A DNA stretch of 64,000 nucleotides. Source: Dehalococcoidia bacterium (lineage in GTDB: Bacteria; Chloroflexota; Dehalococcoidia; SZUA-161). Made by a program: the position numbers and the translations under genes. Of the stretch, positions 43,283 through 52,785 are shown in pieces. The stretch is taken from NCBI GenBank assembly GCA_030619685.1, contig JAUXAX010000003.1:38451-102450 (forward strand), read 5' to 3'. Numbering within the stretch: position 1 is the stretch's first letter; each line of letters begins with the position of its first letter. The notes beneath the pieces are model-generated. The model was not told the DNA's origin. It searched no databases and saw nothing but the letters and a program-made list of their open reading frames with translations.

Positions 43283-44479
43283 TCATTCGTGTTCAAGAAT
43301 CAGGCAGACACCGTACTGGGCAACGGTGCTACCGGTGCCATGGACAAGAGCCGCCCGGAGCTTTCTCTTAATAAGCTCGTTCCTGGCAGACCAGGCGGAC
43401 ATTATGTTGCTGGCACCAACAGCGTGGCCGCAGTAGATGAGACCACCGCAGGGGTTCACCAAGAGCTTGCCTCCCAGCGTCATGATCCCATCCTCTACAA
43501 GGTCGTCAGCCCTGCCCAGAGGCACGAAGCCAAACTCTGCCATGCTGATCTCGAGCTGGTGTACGAAGGCGTCATGAAGCTCCACGATGTCAATCGCCTG
43601 CAGCGGGTCTTGTATTCCGGCCATGTCATAGGCCCGGTGAGAAGCAAGATAGTCGGAGATTATTCGGGACATCACCTTCTGGTTCTTGCCGGCGAAGGAA
43701 TGCTCATTGGCTTCTCCAACGCCCGTTATCCAGACCACAGGCTGCCCGGTGTTCCTAGAAATAGCCTTGGCTGCGTCCTCCTCGGCGAGAATCAAGGCAG
43801 CCGCGCCCTCGGTGTAGACACATATCTCCAGTTCCTTGAACGGGTAGACCACGAGTCTGGAGTTCATCACCTCTTCAGGGGTTACCTGATCAAACTGCCT
43901 CTGGGCATAGGAATTGGTTCTCACCTGCTGGCTGAGTAGTGCTGAGATCTGGGCAGTAACCTCCGGCTTTAGATCCGCCGGATGCTCGTCCATATACGCC
44001 AGCACCACCTCGGCGTAGCTGTCTGAAGCCGACCAGCCTATCTTCTGCTCGAAGAAACTGTCGCCTGACCAGCCAATTGTCTTGATCACCTCCGGGGTAG
44101 CTGACATTGATAGAAAGTCAAAGCAGTCTGTTGCCTTCTCAACTCCCAAAACCAGGACAGTGTTGAACCTCTCGCCTGCCACATAGGCATGGGCAGCCGA
44201 CATCGTGTAGGCGCCGGTAGCTCCGCCGTTGGAGATGCGTATGCCAAACTTATCCTGCAGGCCTATTATGCCTTGCAGAGGGTGCTCAGGGATGCAGGTT
44301 CTCTGAAAGATATCGTTGTAAATGCCGTAGAATGCTGCATCCACATCCTTTGGCTCCAAACCAGCATCCTGCATGGCGCTCATCGCAGCCATCTGGGCCA
44401 GCTCATAGTAAGTCTTTTCTATCCATCGGCCCTTGAAGGGGGTGACCCCTGCTCCGACTATGCCAACCTTTCTCGCCAT
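43283..44479 (-). CDS. Thiolase-like protein of the SCP/Ltp2 type, nucleophile Cys absent
   Basis: 398 residues from ATG 44479 (MARKVGIVGAGVTPFKG); a frame 9 codons longer exists. Where thiolases have the nucleophile in a (N/V)xCATG motif, this protein has ISNGGATGAYT, so the Cys appears to be Gly. The C-terminal His/Cys loop NPCGGLIYCGHAVGASN and DIVELHDAFVHQLEIS are kept. Cys-less members such as Ltp2 act with DUF35 partners as retro-aldolases in steroid side-chain breakdown (family knowledge). It is coupled to the DUF35-SCP2 gene. Confidence 0.85.
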   Translation of the reverse strand: MARKVGIVGAGVTPFKGRWIEKTYYELAQMAAMSAMQDAGLEPKDVDAAFYGIYNDIFQRTCIPEHPLQGIIGLQDKFGIRISNGGATGAYTMSAAHAYVAGERFNTVLVLGVEKATDCFDFLSMSATPEVIKTIGWSGDSFFEQKIGWSASDSYAEVVLAYMDEHPADLKPEVTAQISALLSQQVRTNSYAQRQFDQVTPEEVMNSRLVVYPFKELEICVYTEGAAALILAEEDAAKAISRNTGQPVVWITGVGEANEHSFAGKNQKVMSRIISDYLASHRAYDMAGIQDPLQAIDIVELHDAFVHQLEISMAEFGFVPLGRADDLVEDGIMTLGGKLLVNPCGGLIYCGHAVGASNIMSAWSARNELIKRKLRAALVHGTGSTVAQYGVCLILEHE

Positions 44480-44617
44480 AGCTACCCTCCAAACAGTGTT
44501 CGTCACCTACAAAGTCTCGCCAGTTTTGAGCCAGGAATGCATGCCAGCTCGAAGCGGTTTGATAGTCGTCGATGCACCTGGGTTGGATTGATGTGATCCC
44601 GTGGATACCTGCAGTGA

Positions 44618-45310
44618 CTATTCGCGCCCGGGATAGATAACAGCTAATATCTTGGTTTCGCTGCCGCCCACGCATTTGACCAAATGAGGCTGGCTTGAAT
44701 CATAGTAGAGCGCATCCCCGGGCCCGAGAAACTCCGTTTGACCCCCGACTCGGGCCTCCATTTGTCCCTCAAGAACAAAAAGAAATTCCTGTCCGTCGTG
44801 TGTGGAAGGCTCTTCAACATCGGTAGGTCTCAGGGTTACGATAAAGGGCTCCATCAATCGGTTCGCCTTTTCCGGGGCCAGGGATTCGTAAGAGTACCCG
44901 CTCCGCTCCCTCTTTCTCTCGCCGTGCCTCGCAACGGGGCGACGTTGGTCGGCATGCACTACAGTTATAGGTTTGTCCACCCCGGGAGAGATAAAGTAGC
45001 CCATCTTCGTTTCCAGCGCTTTGCCCAGCTTTACCAACTCACCCAAGGGGGGAATCGTTTCATTCGATTCCACCCGCTTCAGGGTGTCCACGTTTATTCC
45101 CGTTCGGCTGCTCACATCCTGAAGAGTCAGACCACGCATTTCGCGAGCATTCCTAACCCGATCGCCCAGCAATTCACCTGCCTCAGTGCCAGCAGCAGGT
45201 TGCCCCGGCTGAGATGGGTCAGTCAGAAAGTCCTCAGATCCTGTGAACCCTCTTTGCGACGCCCTTGATCTGCGACTGGCGCTAAGGCGCTTAACCTTCT
45301 TCTCTTCCAT
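44618..45310 (-). CDS. XRE-family transcriptional regulator with C-terminal cupin
   Basis: 230 residues. A variable basic N-terminus is followed by the HTH (LGDRVRNAREMRGLTLQDVSSRTGINVDTLKRVES) at about 50-105 and a cupin barrel (HDGQEFLFVLEGQMEARVGG, LGPGDALYYDSSQPHLVKC) at about 160-225. The cupin probably senses a small ligand. Its location between the thiolase and acyl-CoA dehydrogenase genes, same strand, suggests control of this module. Confidence 0.92.
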   Translation of the reverse strand: MEEKKVKRLSASRRSRASQRGFTGSEDFLTDPSQPGQPAAGTEAGELLGDRVRNAREMRGLTLQDVSSRTGINVDTLKRVESNETIPPLGELVKLGKALETKMGYFISPGVDKPITVVHADQRRPVARHGERKRERSGYSYESLAPEKANRLMEPFIVTLRPTDVEEPSTHDGQEFLFVLEGQMEARVGGQTEFLGPGDALYYDSSQPHLVKCVGGSETKILAVIYPGRE

Positions 45311-45324
45311 TTTGCTTCTCCCTC

Positions 45325-46494
45325 CTACATTGCCCTTCCCGCCACTCCGATATTGCGAGCGATTACGATGCGCAGGATCTCGGATGTACCCTCGCCGATC
45401 TCAAGAAGCCGCTGATCTCGATACAGTCTTTCGACCCTGTAGTCTTTCATCAGCCCGTAACCTCCGTGAAGCTGCACAGCGTGATGGACACACCGGTGCA
45501 TCACCTCGGAACAGTACAGTTTGGCCATGGCCGCCTCGCGGGTAAAGGGGCGGTCGTTCTCCAAGAGCCAGCATGTCTTGTAGAGCAGATTCCTGGCGAG
45601 CTCGATCTCAAGGGCCATGTCCGCTAGCTTGAAAGCGTTGACCTGAAAGGAACTGACCGGCCGCCCGAATTGGATGCGCGAGTTCGCGTATTGCAGCGCG
45701 AGTTCGAAGGCCCCTTGGGAGCCGCCAAGACCCATGGCAGCGATGCTCAGCCGTCCTCTATCTAACGTGGAGAGCATCTGGTGGAACCCATCTCCCCTCC
45801 TACCCAGGAGATTCACCTCAGGAACAGCACAATCATCGAAGAAGAGCTCACCCGTGTTGGACGCCCTCCACATCATCTTCCCCTTCATCTCCTTGGCGGT
45901 GAAGCCTTCCGCACCGGCGGGAACTAGTATGCAGCTCAGCTCCGGCCTTCCGTCGGCATGCTGTCCCGTGACGGCTTGCACCACAATAACTGCTGTCAGG
46001 GAACAAGCCGAGTTTGTAATGAAGATCTTCCTCCCGTTGATCACCCAATGGTCGCCCCGAAGCTCAGCCTTAGTTTGAGAGCTTCCAGCGTCGGAGCCAG
46101 CATCCGGCTCCGTGAGACCGAAGGCTGCCAGGATTTCTCCTGAACAGAGTCTTGGAAGCCATTCCTCTCTTTGCTTGTCGTTCCCAAACCGGTAAATCGG
46201 GCCGATCCCCAGTGAGTTCGCGGCAGCAATTGTGGCAGCCTGAGAACCATCCACCCTCGCTAGCTCTTCCACTGCGATAACATACGAGATGTACCCTATG
46301 TCGGATCCACCGTATTTCTCCGGGACGCAGCAACCCAGTAGCCCAATTCCGGCCATCTTCTGTGTCAACTCGACAGAGAACTCCTCCCTTTCATCCAGCC
46401 CTTGGGCTATGGGGGCAATCTCCTTTTCGGCGAAATCCCGAACAGCCTGACGCGTTAGATTCTGCTCCTCTGTCAAATCAAAACTCAGCGCCAT
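45325..46494 (-). CDS. Acyl-CoA dehydrogenase
   Basis: 389 residues of the normal three-domain form. FAD/substrate motifs are FGLTEPDAGSDAGSSQT, FITNSACS, WRASNTGELFFDDC, and the C-terminal QLHGGYGLMKDYRVERLYRDQRLLEIGEGTSEI with the catalytic Glu. It oxidises an acyl-CoA to the enoyl-CoA with electron transfer flavoprotein as acceptor. It lies 14 bp upstream of the XRE-cupin gene and is presumably the first gene of this module. Confidence 0.95.
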   Translation of the reverse strand: MALSFDLTEEQNLTRQAVRDFAEKEIAPIAQGLDEREEFSVELTQKMAGIGLLGCCVPEKYGGSDIGYISYVIAVEELARVDGSQAATIAAANSLGIGPIYRFGNDKQREEWLPRLCSGEILAAFGLTEPDAGSDAGSSQTKAELRGDHWVINGRKIFITNSACSLTAVIVVQAVTGQHADGRPELSCILVPAGAEGFTAKEMKGKMMWRASNTGELFFDDCAVPEVNLLGRRGDGFHQMLSTLDRGRLSIAAMGLGGSQGAFELALQYANSRIQFGRPVSSFQVNAFKLADMALEIELARNLLYKTCWLLENDRPFTREAAMAKLYCSEVMHRCVHHAVQLHGGYGLMKDYRVERLYRDQRLLEIGEGTSEILRIVIARNIGVAGRAM

Positions 46495-47062
46495 CTACTT
46501 TATCTCCGCGTCTGGAAGACTTTGGTAGTATGTCAAAGGGATAACATTTTCCTAGGCTAGCAAACTATTTGTGTCTGGATCATCTAAGCGAAATCGTTAG
46601 TGAACTCATGAGACCTGGGCTTCGTCACCAATATTGGCCTAACTCAGTAGCGGCCACTCTAAGTAGCTGATCTGGGCATGTCAAACCTGAGCGTGTGGCT
46701 ACACTCTTTTCTAGCTTGGAATGTTCCGAGCTTTGCCTCCTCATTCTGTTATGCAGGATGCCAGCCTTTGTGACAAAATAGACATCGGCACGGGTTACAT
46801 TGCCCGGGGCTTCATGGCAAGGTTAGTCTCCTCCTGTCCCTCTGTCCCGCACGCTGCTCTTGGACAAACACTACGAACCTTGGATACCGATAGTACACCA
46901 GGAGTTGCTCCAAAATCAAGTCCTTCTAGAGCGTCTAGTTTCTGAGTCGGAATTATACCTATGCTATGACCTCACCGTTTTGGAGCAGCAGTTTATCCGA
47001 TGGAGTGGCCGGAGTAACAATCCGCCCAATTGTTGAGACTTTTCGCACGACGTTCAGCCTGT
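46495..47062. other. Intergenic stretch without recognised features
   Basis: 568 bp between the acyl-CoA dehydrogenase and the 2H phosphoesterase. Short open frames on both strands lack ribosome binding sites and family resemblance. No repeat family A to E was recognised here. A promoter for the minus-strand module would be expected near 46500-46600 but I could not pick one with confidence. Confidence 0.5.
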
Positions 47063-47800
47063 TTACCAAGTGCCGAGCGATTCAGGATAGGACTCGCGTT
47101 TGAATTCTTTGTAAATCCCCCAGTTTTCGTCTCCGTGCATCTGAACCAACAAGCAAATTGAATCCAGCCTTATACGCGGAAACTGACCGAATATCTCGGA
47201 GAAGAGGCGCTTCAAGTCATCGTGGTCCTCCCCAGTGTAAGGATTCAAAAGTGTAAAATGCGGCGAGTAGCTATCCAGCACCGTCGGGCTGTAGAACTTT
47301 AATATCCTATGGTCTAGATAAGACCGATCCACATACTGCTTAGGATTTTTGAGATAACTTTGTAAGTACCCTGAACCGACCCCAAGAGGATGGACTCGCG
47401 CGGCGACAAGAGTATGGAGCACCTTCAGGTGATCATTGGAATCGTAGCGTAAGACAACTACTTCCTTCTGCTTGCCCCAAAAGGTCACGAAGTCTTCCTT
47501 GCGCCTCTGGAGGGTGAAAGGATGGCCCGGATCGAAGCAGTTCAGTATGTCATCTATCTCGTGTTCAATGGACAGGATGTCACCGAAACCGAAGTCAATT
47601 GCATCACCAATTGTAAGGTGAAATCCATAAGGCCGAGCGTCCTTGACCCAGTCTTGGTCAAAGCTCCCAAGGCGGTCTTGTAGCTCCTTGGGCATCTGGA
47701 CAGATTTACGGGCTCGCACGTCATAACCGAGAATCGATGTCCCAAGACGATAGAAGTCATCCTCCGCTTGAGGGACGTAGTAGACAGCAAACTTTGGCAT
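47063..47800 (-). CDS. DUF1045-like 2H phosphoesterase
   Basis: 245 residues from ATG 47800, preceded by GGAGGAGGA; a start 8 codons earlier is less well placed. The N-terminus FAVYYVPQAEDDFYRLGTSIL resembles DUF1045 proteins. Two HxT motifs are visible, FHLTIG near residue 62 and PHFTLL near residue 190, as expected for 2H phosphoesterases (cyclic phosphodiesterase or ligase activity). DUF1045 genes are usually found in phosphonate (phn) clusters, but none is visible here. Confidence 0.75.
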   Translation of the reverse strand: MPKFAVYYVPQAEDDFYRLGTSILGYDVRARKSVQMPKELQDRLGSFDQDWVKDARPYGFHLTIGDAIDFGFGDILSIEHEIDDILNCFDPGHPFTLQRRKEDFVTFWGKQKEVVVLRYDSNDHLKVLHTLVAARVHPLGVGSGYLQSYLKNPKQYVDRSYLDHRILKFYSPTVLDSYSPHFTLLNPYTGEDHDDLKRLFSEIFGQFPRIRLDSICLLVQMHGDENWGIYKEFKRESYPESLGTW

Positions 47801-47824
47801 CGTAATCCTCCTCCTCTTGAGCAC

Positions 47825-48475
47825 ACAAGTTTTTGTGGCATATCGTATATCAGCTATATAGGCGAACTCGGGGTTCGCCTAACCTGCTAAAACCTATTAA
47901 ATTCTACCATCAACTATGGTTGCAATCCACTGCGCGTGTTACTCCTAATCCATCAGGAGGTGAACCGAGAGAACCGAGGGCATATCTTGGCGTGTTAAAC
48001 AATCCGCTAACTCGTTGAACAGGGGCGGAACCGGCTGCATACAGCAGACAGCTGGGCAATCGATGGAACAAAAGCGAGGATTGTTGCTGGCCTGGATTAT
48101 CTGCGCGGCGGGTATCTCTGTGAACGATATCTCCATGGGCGGTATGTGCCTCTTGGAACCCCCTCTCCTATTTGCCAACTGACCACCCGTTGCAGAAGCA
48201 CCAAGTAATATGCCACACTGCCTACTGCCTACATCCCAAGGGCCAGGCCAACAATGGGCCAGACGTTGAACGCTGGTTGTTCATCAGGCAGGCGAGGCAA
48301 CGTGGCGTGAGGCCGAGAAGCTCAGGCAACTGAAGATCGAGTTTAGCTAGGGGGTGATAAAGCTGGAAAATCGAATAGAGAAGCAGATCGACGCTTTGGT
48401 GGGCGCCCTTTCCGATCCTTTTGAAAGGGAGGCATCCCTGTGAGGGATAGTTTAGCCGAGGTATCTCCGTTTATT
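47825..48475. other. Intergenic stretch with possible gene debris
   Basis: 651 bp. At 48300-48450 two short frames read like protein fragments: one ending EAEKLRQLKIEFS, the next (from GTG 48352) ENRIEKQIDALVGALSDPF. Read in succession they could be the end of one broken gene. I cannot name the family. No ribosome binding site-supported gene is present. Confidence 0.35.
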
Positions 48476-49207
48476 TCAAATTTTGGTCATCAGGTGACTG
48501 ACAAAAGCGGCCAGGTTTCTCTTTGCCGGCCGCGTGTTTCTGAAGAGGGTGAACACATTCACCAGATACTGGGGATGCAAAAGGAAACAAAGCACTGCCT
48601 TTTTCCAGAGCAATTTGCCATCAGAAGCCAGAATCTGGTCGAACGGCTGCACGCTATGCTGCATTGTGTCCGAAATGGAGCGAATGGCTATGAAAGGAAT
48701 CTGCTGGGCTGAGGCTATTCTGGCGATCCAGTAGCTTTCCATATCTACAATATGCGCATGGAAGGGTTCGCTCAACTCCTGCATCTTTTGGGGACTGGAA
48801 TCCAGTTGCAACACTGTGACACTGCTGCCAAGACAAAAGCGGGTTGCCCTGTCCCCAGGTCCCTGTGATGCCAGAGAAAGCAGATGGGCATCGGAAGTAC
48901 ATACTTCTTCTGTGGAGTCACAATACAGCGTTGAGCATACGACAACATCGCCAATCCTTAGCTCTGGGGCCAGTGCCCCTGCAAAGCCGAGAGAGATTAC
49001 TGCAGTAACAGGATAGCGCTCCAGAATGAACTTCGTTGCGCTCTCGGCTCGTTCCTTACCCATGCCGGTTTTCACCAGCAGGGCGTCCCTGTTTTCATAT
49101 TTGCCACGGTACAGCTTACAATGCCGCTCGGCAACGACTTCCTTGATGACCATCCGCCGCCGCAGGTCTACTATCTCCTGCCCAAATGCACCCAATATAG
49201 CTAGCAT
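48476..49207 (-). CDS. Nucleoside phosphorylase/MTA-SAH nucleosidase family protein
   Basis: 243 residues from ATG 49207 (GGAGGTG upstream). MLAILGAFGQEI at the start, LLVKTGMGKERAESAT, VISLGFAGALAPELRIGDVVV, AHIVDMESYWIARIA (Met-Glu of the ribose site) and AIRSISDTM are phosphorylase-superfamily signatures. It may cleave MTA/SAH, or be a phosphorylase of the hopanoid-associated type. The C-terminal 50 residues diverge. Confidence 0.82.
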   Translation of the reverse strand: MLAILGAFGQEIVDLRRRMVIKEVVAERHCKLYRGKYENRDALLVKTGMGKERAESATKFILERYPVTAVISLGFAGALAPELRIGDVVVCSTLYCDSTEEVCTSDAHLLSLASQGPGDRATRFCLGSSVTVLQLDSSPQKMQELSEPFHAHIVDMESYWIARIASAQQIPFIAIRSISDTMQHSVQPFDQILASDGKLLWKKAVLCFLLHPQYLVNVFTLFRNTRPAKRNLAAFVSHLMTKI

Positions 49208-49286
49208 CGACACCTCCGGGGCGAGCATAAGTCACCAGTCTTATGCCAGTATTATCTAAGTTTGTCAAGTACACGGGGTGAGCAGT

Positions 49287-49616
49287 TCAGTTAAGTCGTG
49301 GTTGAAAGGTGTCGAAAATGATACCGTAGACGCCAAAACCTGCATTGTTGACAAGTACATCTACGTCAATGTATTCTTGCTCAAGTTCAGTGAATATCTC
49401 TAGTGGTGATCTAGGGTTGGACAGGTCCGTAGCCAAGACCTTCACTTTCGTTCCGTGTTTGTTCTCAACATCCCTCTTTAAGTCCTCAAGTTTGTCTCGA
49501 CTCCTCGCGACCACCACAATATCTTTGCCGTCATTCGCAAGAAGCTTTGCAAGCTCATAACCGATTCCACTTGAAGCACCTGTTATGAGGGCATATTTCT
49601 CTTTGCCACCTATCAT
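49287..49616 (-). pseudogene. Truncated short-chain dehydrogenase
   Basis: 109 residues only. The N-terminal Rossmann half is intact (YALITGASSGIGYELAKLL, VVVARSRDKLEDL, VDVLVNNAGFGVYG), but the frame stops right after it. The catalytic YxxxK half is absent; the next gene starts about 80 bp further on. Family members are about 250 residues, so this is a remnant. Confidence 0.85.
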
Positions 49617-49880
49617 GGCTTCTCCTCCTGACAGCTTTTACTATGTTCCAATGGGATTCATATCATAACATTAGGAGTCAATAAAGCAACGCTCAGACGG
49701 CAATTCTAGCAAGGCATAGGGGATTGTGGTAGGCCGCTGACCTTAATGAGTTCTTGTTAACCTACTGCCTGGGCGCCCTCCGGCGCATGGGAGATCCTGC
49801 TATCCCGGGGGAGTGGCCGCTACACGTAAGAACCAGCTCACAGCTACTCGGGCCACCGTGGAAAGAGCTTCGGCGATGTT

Positions 49881-50129
49881 CTACCCCCTCGTCTCGATAG
49901 GCTGCCACTGCCACCCGCCTCCCATCTGGGCAACGTGACCCAGACCTGGGAACGGGAAGTGAAAGGCAAGCACCAGGGCCTTCTCAGCCGTAGCCCTGTT
50001 CAGAAGCTGGCGCCTAGTAGCTACCACCTCGTGGGGAGCAAAATCGACGACCGCATGCCTTTCTGGCTGCTCGAGATGGCTGGGATGGAGCACGGCATCT
50101 GAGATAGGGCAAGGAAATGAATCGGCCAC
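49881..50129 (-). pseudogene. C-terminal remnant of an MBL-fold hydrolase
   Basis: The 82-residue frame contains SDAVLHPSHLEQPE, then VVATRRQLLNRATAEKALVLAFHFPFPGLGHV. This is the C-terminal end of a class of metallo-beta-lactamase-fold hydrolases (GDA...HFPFPGLG pattern). The HxHxDH half is missing, and the text above about 50130 looks like frame-shifted residue of the same gene. Confidence 0.65.
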
Positions 50130-50410
50130 GGTAACTGATAGATGAGGCTTTCAAAGCCGCTACAGAATATTTCGGAGCGCCTCTCACCGCGGGACACTTG
50201 AAGACGGTGGGCTGTCAAAGAACTGGGTATCGCGTATACCATGTTGGAAAGACTACTTGATACTCGCTTGAATGCCGTGTAGCTTGCGGCTATTCATGGT
50301 TCTCCCGGCAACAGCATGGGCAATCGTGAGTCAAGCGGAATTCGAGCCAGAGAAAACGCGCAAGACGCAGACCCCAACAGATGGCTCAGATGAAGCCGCT
50401 GTTGCGCGGG

Positions 50411-51397
50411 TCAATCCAGGTGGAACGCCTCACGGGTTACGCGCTCCCACTCGGCAATGGGGTGCTGGTTCTTCAGCTCCGAGATTTGACTGAACACAGG
50501 AAGCCCTGCCTTCTGCTCCGCCTCCCATTCCCTGGCAAACGCCCCGGACTGAATCTCCTCGAGAACCGCCTTCATGGTCTCGGATATCTGCGGAATCATG
50601 TAACGCACGGAACGGGTCATGGAGCCGTACTGGGAGGTGTGGGAGTGGAGCTCCATCTGCGGGAAGAATCCCATCTCGACAATCTTCTGCATGGAGTAGG
50701 CGAACTCTCCTGAGAGGATCAATTCGGTCATCACCGCTTCCACGGGGTAGCCGGCATCAATGAGGGTCTGGATCGCCGACAGCAGGACCTGGCCGAAGGC
50801 GGGGCCGAAGCCCTGTTCGGTGAAAAGGTCTAGCTCGGCCTCCTGGGCGAATGTGAGGAGCATGACACCGCTTCTGGTGGAGCCGATCCCCTTGGCGATT
50901 GCGAGTGTGGTCTTGAGCGCATCCCCGGTTGCGTCCTGTTGGACACCGATGAAGCTGGGGAAGCCTTTTCCCTCCAGGTACCGCTGGCGCACACCGGCCC
51001 CTATCATTCGCGGCGCCACCATGACCACATCGACACCGCTCGGTGGCTCGATCAGTTTGAAGGCGACGTTATAGCCGGAGGCGAAGCAGAGAGCCCTGCC
51101 TTGGGAAAGCTCCGGCAGAACCTCGGTCTCAAATACCCCGGGCATGACCTCGTCCGGAATGAGCAGCAGCACCACCTGGGCCCGCTTGGCCGTTTCACCG
51201 ATCGGGAGCGTATCGAAACCCTCGCTTACGGCTTGCTCGCGGGTCTCGTCGGCGCGAACCCCGACAATAACCTTCAATCCGCTGTCCCTCAAGTTAAGGG
51301 CCTGGGCTCGTCCCTGATTGCCATAGCCGATGACACCGATGGTCTTATCGCTTAGAAAGCCCACATCAGCGTCTTGGTCGTAGTAGATTCTCGCCAT
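50411..51397 (-). CDS. ilvC: Divergent ketol-acid reductoisomerase-like protein
   Basis: 328 residues. N-terminal Rossmann fold VIGYGNQGRAQALNLRDSG. The C-terminal knotted domain keeps the metal-binding pair in AELDLFTEQ (Asp and Glu of DLFGEQ) and the second helix EAVMTELILSGEFAYSMQKI. However the usual APKGPGH loop, with its active-site Lys, reads APRMIGAGVR, and the TETDLFGEQ context is altered. It is clearly of the IlvC family, but may not act on acetolactate. It is not next to ilvB/ilvN. Confidence 0.85.
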   Translation of the reverse strand: MARIYYDQDADVGFLSDKTIGVIGYGNQGRAQALNLRDSGLKVIVGVRADETREQAVSEGFDTLPIGETAKRAQVVLLLIPDEVMPGVFETEVLPELSQGRALCFASGYNVAFKLIEPPSGVDVVMVAPRMIGAGVRQRYLEGKGFPSFIGVQQDATGDALKTTLAIAKGIGSTRSGVMLLTFAQEAELDLFTEQGFGPAFGQVLLSAIQTLIDAGYPVEAVMTELILSGEFAYSMQKIVEMGFFPQMELHSHTSQYGSMTRSVRYMIPQISETMKAVLEEIQSGAFAREWEAEQKAGLPVFSQISELKNQHPIAEWERVTREAFHLD

Positions 51398-51521
51398 GAT
51401 TCCAAACCTCCAGTCTGAATATCATTTTCTTCACCAGCTAACCAGAAAAGTCGAGGAAAGTCAATGCCCCCGGGATCTGCGGATTCTGAAGAGATCGTCC
51501 TGAGAATACTGGGGAGGTCGA

Positions 51522-52658
51522 TTACTTGTCCAGCCTTATCAGGATTAATCTCATGGCTCGCTCGGCAGCATCAGCGACCAAGCTCGCGGCATCGGCCATA
51601 GACTTTTCTAAGCTAACAGGGCCCGGTGCTATGCTCAATACCGCATCTATTCCACTCCGGTAGACATCGCTGCCATTGGCAACCTCACCCACGATAGCCA
51701 CCGTCGGTATGCGCAACGCCTTTGCCTTAGCAACGACACCCGACACAGTTTTGCCGAACAACGTTTGCCCGTCTATTCTGCCTTCACCCGTGAAAACCAG
51801 CGATGCATCCCCTAGATGATCAACAAGCCCCACAGACTCAATGACTATGTCTATACCGGGTAGCAGTTCGGCTCCCAAGAAGGCCACCAACCCCGCCCCC
51901 AGCCCCCCTGCAGCCCCCGCCCCAGGCAGATCCATAACATCAATACCCAGATCAGCCTTGATTACCCCCGCATAATGCGATAGTGCCTCGTCCAAACGTC
52001 GGCACATCTCCTCTGAAGCACCCTTTTGGGGGCCATAGACTACCGAGGCCCCCAACTCACCACACAGAGGGTTGGTGACATCACATGCCGAGACAACCTG
52101 GCATTCGGCTAAGCGATGGTCAAGCCCAGAGACATCTATCCTGTCCAACTTGGCCAGCGCAGCCCCACCGCTGGGCAACTCCTTCCCTCTGTTGTCCAGC
52201 AACCTTACCCCAAGGGCTTGGGCCATCCCGGCACCACCATCGTTGGTAGCGGTGTCACCGATTCCGACGATCAACTTGCGGCATCCAGCGTTAAGGGTCG
52301 CCCGAATCAGTTCTCCTGTCCCGTATGTTGTCGTAATAAGGGGATTCAGCTTCCCTGGAGGTACCAGTGTTATACCTGAGGCAGCCGCTGCCTCTATGAT
52401 ACCTGTAACCCCATCCCCCAGAATTCCCCACTTAGCCGTGATACTCTCCCCTAAAGGTCCTGTCACATCCGTGGTGATGATCTGTCCACATGTAGCATCG
52501 ACCAAGGCCTCCACTGTCCCCTCCCCACCATCGGCCATGGGCACCGCGACCGTTTCGGCATCAGGAAGAACACGTTTAATCCCCAGAGCCACAGCCCGAG
52601 CCACCTCCAGTGCGCTAAGGCTTCCCTTGAAAGATTGAGGCGCAATCACTATCTTCAA
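51522..52658 (-). CDS. Glycerate kinase (GlxK/GarK family)
   Basis: 378 residues, TTG start with GAGGAGG upstream. IVIAPQSFKGSLSALEVA, PMADGGEGTVEAL, GIGDTATNDGGAGMAQALG, CDVTNPLCGELGAS and VFTGEGRIDGQTLFGKT are family signatures. It phosphorylates D-glycerate to 2- or 3-phosphoglycerate. The divergent aldolase and dehydratase genes suggest it may finish a sugar-acid pathway. Confidence 0.93.
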   Translation of the reverse strand: MKIVIAPQSFKGSLSALEVARAVALGIKRVLPDAETVAVPMADGGEGTVEALVDATCGQIITTDVTGPLGESITAKWGILGDGVTGIIEAAAASGITLVPPGKLNPLITTTYGTGELIRATLNAGCRKLIVGIGDTATNDGGAGMAQALGVRLLDNRGKELPSGGAALAKLDRIDVSGLDHRLAECQVVSACDVTNPLCGELGASVVYGPQKGASEEMCRRLDEALSHYAGVIKADLGIDVMDLPGAGAAGGLGAGLVAFLGAELLPGIDIVIESVGLVDHLGDASLVFTGEGRIDGQTLFGKTVSGVVAKAKALRIPTVAIVGEVANGSDVYRSGIDAVLSIAPGPVSLEKSMADAASLVADAAERAMRLILIRLDK

Positions 52659-52785
52659 TTACAGCTTCCTCCTCAGCTAGGGTTCACTGTCTCAGCCTTT
52701 GATGAAGCTCTACACCCAGCACCTTATCTCCGTGTGGCAAATGATAACACGCCGCTTATAGCTGTCAAGGTATGCTGAGTTCGAA

